DNA of 64,000 nt. It comes from Mycolicibacterium setense. Its GTDB lineage: Bacteria; Actinomycetota; Actinomycetes; Mycobacteriales; Mycobacteriaceae. The position numbers were made by a program, and so were the translations under genes. The notes beneath the pieces are model-generated. The model made no database searches. It was not told where the DNA came from and saw only the letters and a list, made by a program, of their open reading frames with translations. This document shows positions 17,561 through 26,819 of the stretch, piece by piece. The number at the start of each line of letters is the position of its first letter. Positions within the stretch are counted from its first letter, which is position 1. Location: NCBI RefSeq assembly GCF_000805385.1, contig NZ_JTJW01000005.1, positions 186,001 to 250,000 of the forward strand. Direction: 5' to 3'.

Positions 17561-17607
17561 ATGTCAGCGACTGTCATCGCGTTCCGAGTGATGACAGTTA
17601 CTGACAT
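17561..17607. promoter_or_regulatory. Paired TetR operator candidates
   Basis: Two 17-bp near-palindromes, ATGTCAGCGACTGTCAT (17561-17577) and ATGACAGTTACTGACAT (17591-17607), lie 13 bases apart and are also inverted relative to each other. They fill the gap between the TetR gene and the epimerase-like gene, and overlap the promoter region and the zone before the latter's ribosome binding site (GGAGG). Confidence 0.75.
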
Positions 17608-17618
17608 CAGGAGGATTC

Positions 17619-18500
17619 ATGAAGGTTTTCGTCACCGGTGCATCGGGATTTGTCGGCTCTGCCGTGGTTCGGGATCTCATTGTCCACGGACACGAGGTCG
17701 TCGGCCTGGCGCGCTCCGACGCCTCGGCGGACGCGCTCAGCGCGGCCGGAGCCCGCGTCCATCGCGGCGATCTGAACGACCACGACAGCCTGCGGGCCGC
17801 GGCCGACGCCAGCGATGGCGTCATCCACCTGGCCTTCCATCACGACTTCGACAACTTCGCCGACGCCGGGGAACTGGACCGCCGCGCCATCGAGGTGCTC
17901 GGCACGACCCTCGCGGGCTCGGATCGCCCGCTGGTGGTCACCTCCGGAGTCGCCGGGCACAGCGCCGGCCGCGTACTTACCGAGGACGATGCGTTTCGAC
18001 CCGGCCTGCCGCGGCACTCTGAGCCCGCGGTGTTGGCCTTCGCCGACAAGGGGGTGCGAGCCTCGATCGTGCGACTCTCGCCGACGACGCACGGCGAGGG
18101 CGATCACGGGTTCGTGCCCCGGCTGATTCAGGTCGCCCGGGAGAAAGGGGTCTCGGCCTACATCGGTGACGGCACCAACCGGTGGCCGGCCGTGCATCGC
18201 CTCGACGCCGCCCCGCTGTTCCGGCTGGCAGCCGAGCAGGCGCCGACGGGGACGGTCCTGCATGCGGTGGCCGAAGAGGGCATCGCGGGCCGCGACATCG
18301 CGACGTCGATCGGCCGCCATCTCGGACTGCCGGTGACCTCGGTCCCGGCTGAACAGGCCTTCGAACACTTCGGCTGGATCGGCGGCATGTTCGGGCTCGA
18401 CGTCCCGACGTCCAGTGCGCTGACGCGCAGGCGATTCGGTTGGCAGCCATCTGAAGTCGGTCTGCTCGAGGACCTCGACCGCGGGCACTACTTCGACTGA
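17619..18500 (+). CDS. NAD(P)-binding epimerase/reductase-like protein (extended SDR)
   Basis: This 293-residue protein has an N-terminal Rossmann motif VTGASGFVGSAVVRDL (GxxGFxG at 7-13) and fits the NAD-dependent epimerase/dehydratase or nucleoside-diphosphate-sugar-like family. The usual YxxxK catalytic pair is not visible at the expected place, where it reads TSGVAGHSAG. It may thus be an atypical SDR acting as a reductase or redox sensor, and the substrate is unknown. GGAGG precedes the ATG. It is divergent from a TetR gene, with operator-like sites between, so it is probably induced by the TetR ligand. Confidence 0.82.
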   Translation: MKVFVTGASGFVGSAVVRDLIVHGHEVVGLARSDASADALSAAGARVHRGDLNDHDSLRAAADASDGVIHLAFHHDFDNFADAGELDRRAIEVLGTTLAGSDRPLVVTSGVAGHSAGRVLTEDDAFRPGLPRHSEPAVLAFADKGVRASIVRLSPTTHGEGDHGFVPRLIQVAREKGVSAYIGDGTNRWPAVHRLDAAPLFRLAAEQAPTGTVLHAVAEEGIAGRDIATSIGRHLGLPVTSVPAEQAFEHFGWIGGMFGLDVPTSSALTRRRFGWQPSEVGLLEDLDRGHYFD

Positions 18501-18508
18501 GCGTCTTC

Positions 18509-19216
18509 TCAGAACACCCGACGCGGCGGTGGCGGCTTCTCCACGATGGCCGGCAGGACGAACGTCTCGATGTAGCCCCGCGCCACCGCGGGGTCGTTGC
18601 CCACCGGCACGGCCGTCACCAGGAAGCTCAGCGCGGTCGCAATGATGAACTGCGCCAAATCGTTCGGGTGCACACCGGGCCGGAACTGGGTGGCGCCGTC
18701 GGCGATGATGCCCTCGACCGTGGCGGTCACCAGTGCCGTCAGATCAGAGTCCTTGGCGATCAACGAGGCGATGGTGCCGTCGGGCGTTTGGTCGGCGATG
18801 GTGTTGAGCAGCGGATCGGCGACCAGCTCGGTGGCGACGATGACCATGCTCTCGACCAGGAGGTCGATCGCGCCGGCGCCCTCGGGCATGCGCGTCAGGA
18901 TCGAGGACATGTGCCGCTGGGTGGTGCGCTGCACCATGGCCGCGATCAACTCGTTGCGGTTGGCGAACTGCCGGTAGATCGCGGTACGCGAATAGCCCGC
19001 CTCGTGGGCGATGACCTCCATCGTCGAGGCCCGGTGCCCGCGGGTGATGAACAGGTGCTCGGCGGCATCCATCAACACCTCGCGAGCCTGCTCGGCGCTG
19101 TTGCCGCCGCCGACCGGGCGCCCACGGGGTCGGCGTTCTGGTGCTGACAATCGACTGTCCTGCTCGGCTGCGTAATGGGGCTTCAGTATGCCCGACGGGC
19201 GCAGCGACCTGGACAT
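18509..19216 (-). CDS. TetR-family transcriptional regulator
   Basis: The protein has 235 residues. An N-terminal basic extension (RRPRGRPVGGGNS) leads into a TetR helix-turn-helix near residues 60-87 (TMEVIAHEAGYSRTAIYRQFANRNELI) and a helical regulatory domain. The ATG at 19216 has no clear ribosome binding site, so translation may begin further in or from a leaderless message. It is divergent from the exported hydrolase at 19287, and the palindrome GAAACGTTTC lies between them. Confidence 0.85.
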   Translation of the reverse strand: MSRSLRPSGILKPHYAAEQDSRLSAPERRPRGRPVGGGNSAEQAREVLMDAAEHLFITRGHRASTMEVIAHEAGYSRTAIYRQFANRNELIAAMVQRTTQRHMSSILTRMPEGAGAIDLLVESMVIVATELVADPLLNTIADQTPDGTIASLIAKDSDLTALVTATVEGIIADGATQFRPGVHPNDLAQFIIATALSFLVTAVPVGNDPAVARGYIETFVLPAIVEKPPPPRRVF

Positions 19217-19220
19217 TAAA

Positions 19221-19230
19221 GAAACGTTTC
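19221..19230. promoter_or_regulatory. GAAACGTTTC palindrome in TetR/hydrolase gap
   Basis: This 10-bp perfect palindrome sits five bases from the TetR start and 56 bases from the divergent hydrolase start. Position and symmetry suit an autoregulatory TetR site. It is short, so chance is not excluded. Confidence 0.4.
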
Positions 19231-19286
19231 CGGAGATTTGTTCTATTTCCCTGCGCTCCGCTGACCGCGCCGGTTAGCGTGCCTGC

Positions 19287-21080
19287 GTGACCAAACGGGG
19301 GCGTGCGATCAATGCGGTACTGATGACGGGGTGGGGCGCGCTGGTGGTCGCGCTGTGGATGGGGTTGATCGCCATCACGACGACGACGGCGCACGCCGAC
19401 CCCGGCAGTGGGAACGCAACTACGCAGTCCGCCAACGACTCTGACAGTTCGTCGGCGCGACGCGACAAGCCTGCCCGCGTCGGCCCGCGTAGTGAGAAGC
19501 CGCGCCGGGTTGACGACGCACCGATGCGTGCACGTCCGCGGCTGTCCTCGCCCAAGCCGTCAACCGAGCCCTCGCCCGAGTCCCGATTCGAGTCATTGCC
19601 GACGCCCGCCGGTGTCCGAGACCTGGTCGAGGGCATCGCCGACAAGGCGCGCACCGCGGTCGCCGACGTCATCGATCGCACGCCGAATCTCAGGGCTGCA
19701 CAAGCACTTCCGCGTCCCAAGTCCGCGACGAAACGGGACGCTCCCGAGGTTCCCACACTCGCCGACACCACCGCGACCGAGGGGGCGGCACCGGTCGTCG
19801 CCGACGCGATCCACGCCATCACCCAGCCGGTGGCGGCGAAGGCGCCGCTGGCGCAACTGAACACGGTCACCGACCGGATCGCCGCGCAGAGTCACACCGT
19901 GCTCGCCGATATCGCTGACCGGGTGTCGGTTGCCCAAGCCCCGCGACCGATCGCACACTTGGCCGCAGCGGTCAGGACACCCGCGACCGAGCAGAGTTCG
20001 GTACCGCTGGTCAACATCGTCGGCTCATTGGTGTTCAACGTGGTCGGCGCTGCGCTGCAGGTGTTCTCGGGCCCGCCGGCGCTCCCGCCCGGCAGTACCG
20101 TCACGGTCCGGACCTCGACGTTGACCATGCCCGGAACCAGCCAGACCGTGCGGGCCGACTGGTATTTCCCGGAAGACGCGGAGTCCGCCACCGGCGTCAT
20201 CTACCTGCAGCACGGGTTCATGGCCACCGGCCCGATGTACAGCTACACCGCGGCGTACCTGGCCGAGGAGACCAACAGCATCGTCGTCGTCCCGACGTTG
20301 TCGTCGAACCTGTTCGACCCAGGCGGCGAATGGATCGGCGGAGAGCCGATGCAGCAGTCGGTCGCCGACCTGTTCGCCGGCGACCGGGCCGAACTGACCG
20401 CGAGCGCCAGTGCGGCGGCAGGCCACCCCGTCGCGCTGCCGTCGAAGTTCGTCCTCGTCGGCCACTCCCTGGGCGGAATGCTGGTGACCGGTGCCGCTGG
20501 ACGCATGGCCGAAAACGGCGCGGTCGATGACCTTGCCGGAGTGGTCCTGCTCGATGCGGTGGATACCCACGCCGACATGCCCGAAGTGCTGGAAGCCCTG
20601 AGCGGCACCAATTACCGTCCGGTACTGCTCATTTCGTCGGAACGCTACGTGTGGAACAACGACGGCACCGTCGGCGACGAACTGCAGGCGGCCCGCCCCG
20701 GGGAGTTCAACGGCGTCATGCTGGTCGGCGGACGGCACATCGACGGAATGCAGGGCGGCAACGTCATCTTGCAGTTCGCCGAGTATGTCATCGCCGGCTT
20801 CTCGCAACCGCAGAACACCGAAGCGGCGAAATCGATTGCAGCCGGCTGGATCAACGACATGTACCACGGCACCGACAACGGCGTCGGCGGTGAACCGCAC
20901 CAGAGCATCGAGATCCCGACCCCGTCGGGTAGGGCCACCGCGGTGGTGCTGCCGTTCGCCTCCGGCGACCCGGTGCAGGCGACTCCGTGGGACGGCCTGG
21001 TGGGGCCACTCCTCGACGCCCTGTTCCAGTACGCGGTGTACGAACCGTTGGCCGGGCAAGCTGTCCTGGTGGCTGTCTGA
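19287..21080 (+). CDS. Exported alpha/beta-fold hydrolase with long low-complexity N-terminus
   Basis: The protein has 597 residues. A Sec-type signal (MTKRGRAINAVLM ... TTAHADP) is followed by about 200 residues rich in Ser, Pro, Arg and Ala without clear fold. The alpha/beta hydrolase domain begins near residue 275, with oxyanion region YLQHGFMATG and nucleophile elbow GHSLGG (Ser 394). A late His lies in GGRHIDGMQGG. It probably hydrolyses an ester or lipid in the cell envelope. The architecture resembles mycobacterial PE-PPE-type exported hydrolases but has no PE or PPE domain. It is divergent from a TetR gene. Confidence 0.8.
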   Translation: MTKRGRAINAVLMTGWGALVVALWMGLIAITTTTAHADPGSGNATTQSANDSDSSSARRDKPARVGPRSEKPRRVDDAPMRARPRLSSPKPSTEPSPESRFESLPTPAGVRDLVEGIADKARTAVADVIDRTPNLRAAQALPRPKSATKRDAPEVPTLADTTATEGAAPVVADAIHAITQPVAAKAPLAQLNTVTDRIAAQSHTVLADIADRVSVAQAPRPIAHLAAAVRTPATEQSSVPLVNIVGSLVFNVVGAALQVFSGPPALPPGSTVTVRTSTLTMPGTSQTVRADWYFPEDAESATGVIYLQHGFMATGPMYSYTAAYLAEETNSIVVVPTLSSNLFDPGGEWIGGEPMQQSVADLFAGDRAELTASASAAAGHPVALPSKFVLVGHSLGGMLVTGAAGRMAENGAVDDLAGVVLLDAVDTHADMPEVLEALSGTNYRPVLLISSERYVWNNDGTVGDELQAARPGEFNGVMLVGGRHIDGMQGGNVILQFAEYVIAGFSQPQNTEAAKSIAAGWINDMYHGTDNGVGGEPHQSIEIPTPSGRATAVVLPFASGDPVQATPWDGLVGPLLDALFQYAVYEPLAGQAVLVAV

Positions 21081-21153
21081 GGATCGAAAATAGGTGCTCA
21101 TCGGCCCACGGTTCCGCTCATATCCTGGTGAGACACCGAACCGGGGGGTTGCC

Positions 21154-21576
21154 GTGGAGGACCGAGCGCCAGAGGAATACCCGCACGAGTGGGTGGACCA
21201 CTACGGGCCCCACACGTATGCACCACCAGCGGCCTACGTTCAGCAGTCATCCGCAGCCAAGCGGCACTACCAAACCATGCTGGCCATCCGGTGCTTCGTA
21301 GCAGTCATCGGCGGCGGCGCAGTGGTGTTCTGGGCGCTGATCGTCTACGCGATGTTGAGCTCGGCCTTCGACACGAACCCGGCCACCGATCCGCACGGCT
21401 ACGGGATCGTCTTCGGCATTCTCATCTCCGTGCCATTGAGCCTCTTCTGTGCCGTGATCTTGCCGTTCGCCGCACCCAGACACTGGTGGGGACGCGCCTT
21501 CGCGATCTCGTTGCTGAGCCTCGTAGCCATCAACGCGCTGGTGTTCTGGGCGCTGAACATCTCGGGTGCGGCCTAG
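21154..21576 (+). CDS. Small two-to-three-span membrane protein
   Basis: The protein has 140 residues. A charged, proline- and tyrosine-rich N-terminus of about 40 residues (EEYPHEWVDHYGPHTYAPPAAYVQQ) precedes three hydrophobic segments. The GTG at 21154 is preferred over an upstream in-frame codon because GGGGGG lies five bases before it. I do not recognise a family. Confidence 0.6.
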   Translation: MEDRAPEEYPHEWVDHYGPHTYAPPAAYVQQSSAAKRHYQTMLAIRCFVAVIGGGAVVFWALIVYAMLSSAFDTNPATDPHGYGIVFGILISVPLSLFCAVILPFAAPRHWWGRAFAISLLSLVAINALVFWALNISGAA

Positions 21577-21736
21577 CGCGGAGCTCGAGTTCGCTGGGAT
21601 GCGCTGAACAAGGCATATACCAAGCTCAGCTATACATTTTGCGGCGAAATTGTTAACCGAATTGGTGCGCGATCCGTATGTGATTCAGCCCACGGACGAT
21701 GTACATTGTGATCGCTGTCATAGGAAAGGGCGTCCA

Positions 21737-21886
21737 ATGCTCGGTGCATTTTTCGGTGTACTTCTGCTGGTGCTCGGCATCGGCGCGGTCGCCGGCGTCG
21801 TCACGGCTGTCATGATGGGCTTGCCCACCCTGGCCATCGTGATCGGCCTGGTCTCCGGCGCCTTTTTCGCCGGGCGCGCTGTTTAG
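21737..21886 (+). CDS. 49-residue hydrophobic peptide
   Basis: MLGAFFGVLLLVLGIGAVAG continues as a second hydrophobic stretch ending FFAGRAV, so almost the whole peptide could span the membrane. AGGAAAGGG at 21722-21730 is a good ribosome binding site. Its stop overlaps the recD stop by four bases, tail to tail. Such tiny membrane proteins are common in mycobacteria, and no role is known to me. Confidence 0.6.
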   Translation: MLGAFFGVLLLVLGIGAVAGVVTAVMMGLPTLAIVIGLVSGAFFAGRAV

Positions 21887-23565
21887 AGCTGCAGCCGCTG
21901 TCGCAGGCCCGTCGCTCGGACTGCCTGCCGGGTGATAGCCGCGCGGATCTCCGCTTCTGACCCCACCACGCGAACCCGCGTCTTGGCGCGGGTGACCGCG
22001 GTATAGAAGAGCTCCCTCGTCAACAGCCGGGAGTCTTCCGGCGGCAGCAGCACGGTTACCTCGTCGGCCTGGCTGCCCTGGGACTTGTGGATCGTCATGG
22101 CGTGCATGGTCTCCACCTCGGTGAGCCGGCCGGTCGCGAACGTCCCTGACCCGCCCACGGTCCCACCCACGATGGCGCGCAGCCCGTCCGGGGTGGCGAT
22201 GGTGACGCCGGTATCGCCGTTGTAGAGCTTGAGTCCGTAATCGTTGGCCGTCACCAGGATTGGTCGCCCGACGTACCACGACGCCCACATGGGTTCCCCG
22301 GTCGCCTCGGCCAGCCACCGCTGCACTTGACGGTTCCACCGCGCCACACCGAACGGACCGTGCCGGTGCGCGCACAGCAGCCGGTGCTCATCGAGGATGG
22401 CCAGCGCCGCGCGCGCATCCCCGAGCATCGCCGCCTGCCGCAGCGCCAGGGCATGCGGCACAAGCACTTCCCGCAACCGCTCGGCAGGGTCCGACCGCAC
22501 CCACTCGACGTGCTCGCCGCCCGCCGCCAACACCGCCAACGCGGCCGAGGCGTCCCCGGCGCGGATTGCTGATGCCAACGTGCCGATCGACTCACCGAAC
22601 CGATGCGAGGTTTGCAGGGCTGCCACCCCGCGCGAGCCCAGCCCGTCGACCAGATCGGCCAACACGGCGCCGGCTTCCACCGAGGCCAGCTGATCGGGGT
22701 CACCGACCAGCAGTAGCCGGGTTTGCGGACGGACCGCCTCCAACAGCCGCGCCATCATGGTCAGCGACACCATCGAGGTCTCGTCGACGACGATCACATC
22801 GTGCGGCAACCGATTCCCCCGGTGATGGCGGAACCGCGACGACGTGTCCGGGCGCGGCCCCAGCAGCCGGTGCAAGGTGGTGGCCTGCAAGCCCGAGATC
22901 CGCTCACGGTCCACGGCATCGAGCCGGTTCACCTCGAGCTGCACGGCCTCCTGCAGCCGCGCGGCGGCCTTACCGGTCGGCGCGGCCAGCGCGATCCGCA
23001 GCGACGGGCGAGCGGACAGCGCGGCCTGCTCGGCCAGCAGCGCCAGCAGTCGGGCCACCGTGGTGGTCTTGCCGGTGCCCGGGCCACCGGTCAGCACGGT
23101 CAGCCCCTGAGACAACGCCACTTTCGCCGCGGCCCGCTGCTCCTCGAAACCCGGCGGGAACAGTCGCGCGACATCCGGCGCGGAGTCACCCGGCCGCGCG
23201 CTCACCAAGGCCAGCACGTCGTCACACACCTGCTGTTCCTCCAGCCAGTACCGGTCGAGGTACAGCAGATCCCCGAACAACCGCAGCACCGGGGGAGTGC
23301 CCAGCAGCGGACTGGCCGCCACCGCCGCCAACCACTCGTCGACCGGTGGCCACGGCAACTCCGGCAAGTGCGTCTGCTCGGCCACCGAACGCAGGTCCAC
23401 GCACACCGAGCCGCCACGCAGGGCCCGCACCGCCAGAGCCAGGGCAAGTTCGACGGACGGATCGGCCTCGGCCTCGGCCTCGGCCTCGGCGTAGGCGAGC
23501 GCGCTCAAGCGTTGGGCCACATGCACATCGGCGGGTTCGAGGATCTCGGCGAACGCATCCAGCAT
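21883..23565 (-). CDS. recD: RecD, 5'-3' helicase subunit of RecBCD
   Basis: This 560-residue SF1B helicase subunit has Walker A GGPGTGKTT at 160-168, motif II VVDETSMVS and C-terminal motif VI TRAKTRVRVVGS. With RecB and RecC it unwinds DNA from double-strand ends. In mycobacteria RecBCD is known to act mainly in single-strand annealing rather than main recombination, which uses AdnAB. The ATG at 23563-23565 overlaps the recB stop (TGATG), so translation is coupled. An Ala-Glu run near residues 26-34 is encoded by four GGCCTC hexamers (minus-strand gene, plus-strand reading). Confidence 0.93.
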   Translation of the reverse strand: MLDAFAEILEPADVHVAQRLSALAYAEAEAEAEADPSVELALALAVRALRGGSVCVDLRSVAEQTHLPELPWPPVDEWLAAVAASPLLGTPPVLRLFGDLLYLDRYWLEEQQVCDDVLALVSARPGDSAPDVARLFPPGFEEQRAAAKVALSQGLTVLTGGPGTGKTTTVARLLALLAEQAALSARPSLRIALAAPTGKAAARLQEAVQLEVNRLDAVDRERISGLQATTLHRLLGPRPDTSSRFRHHRGNRLPHDVIVVDETSMVSLTMMARLLEAVRPQTRLLLVGDPDQLASVEAGAVLADLVDGLGSRGVAALQTSHRFGESIGTLASAIRAGDASAALAVLAAGGEHVEWVRSDPAERLREVLVPHALALRQAAMLGDARAALAILDEHRLLCAHRHGPFGVARWNRQVQRWLAEATGEPMWASWYVGRPILVTANDYGLKLYNGDTGVTIATPDGLRAIVGGTVGGSGTFATGRLTEVETMHAMTIHKSQGSQADEVTVLLPPEDSRLLTRELFYTAVTRAKTRVRVVGSEAEIRAAITRQAVRATGLRQRLQL

Positions 23566-26500
23566 CACGTGGCTCCCTGATCCAGCAGCTCGGACATCGC
23601 GATCACCAGCGGTGCAGGCGGCTCCCAGCTGAACACCCCGGCCGGGTGTCCGTCGACGACGGGTGTCTGCGCCCCGCACATCCCGCGGACGAACAGGTAC
23701 ATCACCCCGCCAAGATGGGTGGCCGGATCGTAAGCCGCCAGCCGCCAACTCAGGAACCGGTGCAGCACAACGCTGTACAACAACGCCTGCAGCGGATAGT
23801 CGGAGTGCAACATCGCCTCGACCATCCGGTCCCGCCCGTAATCGGCCGCGGTCAGCGGCTCGTCGCCGGTGCCCAGCCAGTTGGTCTTGTAGTCGACGAC
23901 GACGAAACGCTGCCCGATCCGCAGCACGACATCGACCGAACCGGACAGATAGCCGCGCAGCGGTTGACGGCTCAGCAGCCCCGTCGACAACCGCTCGACG
24001 TACACGGCCATCGGATCGTCGGCAGGCAGGTGCTCATCGAGCAGCGCCCCGACATCGGCCAGCCGGGCGAACTCGCCACCGCGCAGATCGCCTCCGGCCA
24101 TGGGGAATTCGAAGTCCAGTTCGCACAGCCGGTCTCGCATCCCGACCTGGCGCAGCGTCACGCCGGGAGCCAACGGCCCCAACGGGGTGTCGTGCATGGG
24201 CACCAGCGCCGCGGCCAGCTCGTCGGCGGACACCTCGACCGGCCAGCGGGCCGCATGCCGGCACACCTCGACCTCCAGCTCCGCGGTGAGATCCGCGGCC
24301 TGCGGATTCGCGGTCTCCAGCACCGCGTGCACGAGCGAGCCGAACGCCGCCCCGGTGGGCAGCGATGCCATCGGGGACGGCACGTCGGCACCCTGGGCCG
24401 GGGCGATGACGGCGATGTCGGTCGACTCGTCGTCGAGCTCGACCACCTCGGGCTCACTGGACACCCCGGAGCTTCCGTCGTCCTCCGCCGCACGGAGCAG
24501 CCCCGAGTACGACGTGCGCCGCCACGCGGTGTCGATGGAACGGTGAAAATGCCGTGCCGCCAGATCATCTGGTATCGCCCGCGGGGGGACCGGCGTGGCC
24601 GCCCCGATCACCGACTCCTCCAGCACCGGACCGCCCGCGGCTTCCCAGGCCCGCAACCGGGCCAGCGCATCCTCGTCGGAGACCTTCGGCGGGACGCACC
24701 GGTCGGGCACGGCGGCCTGCCCGGGGACGCGGCCGCGCAGCAGACGCGACAGGCCGCCGTTCGGCTCGTCGTTCGACGGTGCCCACCACGCCACCACCTG
24801 CGATTGGGCCCGCGTCATCGCCACATAGGTCAGCCGGCTGTCATCGGCGGCGGCCTCGGCCCGGCCGGCCCGCGTCACCGCCGGGTCCGGACCTCCGACC
24901 TGCAGACAGCGCAGCCCTTCATCGTGAAACAACACCAGATCCGGTTCCGGCACATACCGATTGAACGCGAACGGCAGATAGACGATCGGAAACTGCAGAC
25001 CCTTGCTCACCCACACCGTCATGATCTGCACCGCTGCGGCGTCGCTGTCCAGGCGGCGGTTGCGCTCCGACGTGCCGCCACCTTCGGAGCGTTGCGTGCG
25101 CAGCCAGTCCCGCAGCGCCGCCAGTCCGAAACCCTCGCGGTGCGCGGTGTCGCCGAGCAGTTGCGTCACGTGGGCCATGTCGGTCATCAACCGCTCACCG
25201 CCCTGCCAGGACAACACCCGCTTGCCCATCCCGGCCAGTTGCGCGGCCTCGAAGATCGCTGCCACGCCCCGCTCCCGGGCATGCCCGGCCCAGGTGCGCA
25301 GCGTGTCGGCGACCCGGTCGGTCAACGCATCCCCGCCCGCGGCAAGGGTTTCCGCGGTCTCGCCTAAGAACATGGTCGCCGCGGCGGCCCGCACCAACCC
25401 AGGTCGGTGCGGCTGGTCGAACGCCTCCAGCAGATACAGCCAGTCCTCGGCCGCCTCGGAATTGAACACATCAGAATCGCCGGTGTAGACCGCGGGAATG
25501 CCTGCCTCGAGCAGCGCGGTGTGACAGGCCCTCGCATCCTTGTGGGTCTCGACGATGACCGCGATGTCGCGGGCCTGCAGCGCGTCACCGTCGAACGTGG
25601 CGCCGCTGTTCAACAACGCACCGATGTCGGCGGCCAGATCCTTGCCGATGTGATCCCGCAGATCGGCGATCGGAATCACCCTGGTGCCGCTGCGGTTTCG
25701 CGTCACCACGCGCAGCCGGAACGGCTCGTTGCGGGGTGCCCCGGCCAAGCGGTGGCCCTGGTGGTTGGCCTGCACGTCGTGCACCACGATGTCGGGGCCG
25801 CCCAGTTCGGCACCACGCAGTACCGCCTGCAAGCGGTCCACCAGCACGCTGTCGCTGCGCCAGTTGGTACCCAGGGTCTGCTTGTCGCCTGCGGTGGCCG
25901 CGGCACGCAGGTAGGTGTCGATGTCGCCACCGCGGAACGCGTAGATCGCCTGCTTGGGGTCGCCGATCAGGATCAGCGTGGAGCGCCCGGAGAAGGCCCG
26001 CTCGATCACCTGCCACTGCACCGGGTCGGTGTCCTGGAACTCGTCGACCATCACTATCGGCCACCGCTGCGCCATGCGTACGCGGGCCGTCGAGCCTTCG
26101 GCCTCCAAGGCTGCGGCCAGCCGGGTCAGCAGATCGTCGTAGCCCAGCACACCCCGGCGGCGCTTGCGAATCTCCAACTCCGCCAGAACCGCCCGCGCAA
26201 AACCCAGCCGTATCGCTGCCGGTGACTCCGGCTCGGGATCCACCGGCCGCAGCTCGGTCCCTGGGTTGGCCACCACGACATGGGCCAGCTTGAGCGCCTC
26301 GGCATAGCCCAGCTCCGGGACATCCCGCTGCGCACCGAAGTGAGCGAGATACAGATCGTCCACGATCTCGCACACCAGCTCGTCAAGGCTCTCGACCAGC
26401 GTGACACCGGAATCGCTGTCCCCGGCCACACCGAGCGATTTCAGGACGATCTGGCAGAACTGGTGCGTGGTCGCGATGGTCGCCGCATCGAAACCGGCCA

Positions 26501-26819
26501 GCGCATCCCTCAGTCGCTGACCGCGGGCCTGCCGGTCCTCGGAGACCAGATACTGCAGCAGATCATTGTCGGCTCGTGACGGATCCTCCAACGCCACCAG
26601 GGCGGAGACGATCTGGGCGCGCACCCGCTCACGCAACTCCTGGCTGGCGGCCCGGCCGAACGTGATGAGCAGCATCTGATCGAGCGTGGCCGCACCCTCG
26701 GCCACCAGCCTGGTCACCAGGCCGGCCAGCGCGAACGTCTTGCCCGTGCCCGCGCTGGCCTCCAGCACCGTGGTGCTGTTGACGTGCGGCAAGGGGCCGA
26801 CCAGATCGAAGACCTTCAC
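23565..26819 (-). CDS. recB: RecB, helicase-nuclease subunit of RecBCD
   Basis: The protein has 1084 residues. An SF1A UvrD-like helicase has Walker A ASAGTGKTF near 21-29 and MVDEFQDTDP as motif II, and a C-terminal nuclease domain has VVVDYKTNW as the active-site segment. RecB supplies 3'-5' unwinding and the only nuclease of RecBCD. The GTG start at 26817-26819 overlaps the recC stop in GTGA, which decides the start, because a longer frame to 26969 would intrude into recC. It is the middle gene of a coupled recC-recB-recD operon. Confidence 0.93.
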   Translation of the reverse strand: MKVFDLVGPLPHVNSTTVLEASAGTGKTFALAGLVTRLVAEGAATLDQMLLITFGRAASQELRERVRAQIVSALVALEDPSRADNDLLQYLVSEDRQARGQRLRDALAGFDAATIATTHQFCQIVLKSLGVAGDSDSGVTLVESLDELVCEIVDDLYLAHFGAQRDVPELGYAEALKLAHVVVANPGTELRPVDPEPESPAAIRLGFARAVLAELEIRKRRRGVLGYDDLLTRLAAALEAEGSTARVRMAQRWPIVMVDEFQDTDPVQWQVIERAFSGRSTLILIGDPKQAIYAFRGGDIDTYLRAAATAGDKQTLGTNWRSDSVLVDRLQAVLRGAELGGPDIVVHDVQANHQGHRLAGAPRNEPFRLRVVTRNRSGTRVIPIADLRDHIGKDLAADIGALLNSGATFDGDALQARDIAVIVETHKDARACHTALLEAGIPAVYTGDSDVFNSEAAEDWLYLLEAFDQPHRPGLVRAAAATMFLGETAETLAAGGDALTDRVADTLRTWAGHARERGVAAIFEAAQLAGMGKRVLSWQGGERLMTDMAHVTQLLGDTAHREGFGLAALRDWLRTQRSEGGGTSERNRRLDSDAAAVQIMTVWVSKGLQFPIVYLPFAFNRYVPEPDLVLFHDEGLRCLQVGGPDPAVTRAGRAEAAADDSRLTYVAMTRAQSQVVAWWAPSNDEPNGGLSRLLRGRVPGQAAVPDRCVPPKVSDEDALARLRAWEAAGGPVLEESVIGAATPVPPRAIPDDLAARHFHRSIDTAWRRTSYSGLLRAAEDDGSSGVSSEPEVVELDDESTDIAVIAPAQGADVPSPMASLPTGAAFGSLVHAVLETANPQAADLTAELEVEVCRHAARWPVEVSADELAAALVPMHDTPLGPLAPGVTLRQVGMRDRLCELDFEFPMAGGDLRGGEFARLADVGALLDEHLPADDPMAVYVERLSTGLLSRQPLRGYLSGSVDVVLRIGQRFVVVDYKTNWLGTGDEPLTAADYGRDRMVEAMLHSDYPLQALLYSVVLHRFLSWRLAAYDPATHLGGVMYLFVRGMCGAQTPVVDGHPAGVFSWEPPAPLVIAMSELLDQGAT

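Noticed and set aside
22260..25367. Open frame of 1035 residues on the plus strand across recD and recB
   Set aside because: It is antisense to two genes with clear helicase motifs. Its composition is Arg/Pro/Ala-rich, as expected of shadow frames in high-GC DNA, and no domain is seen.
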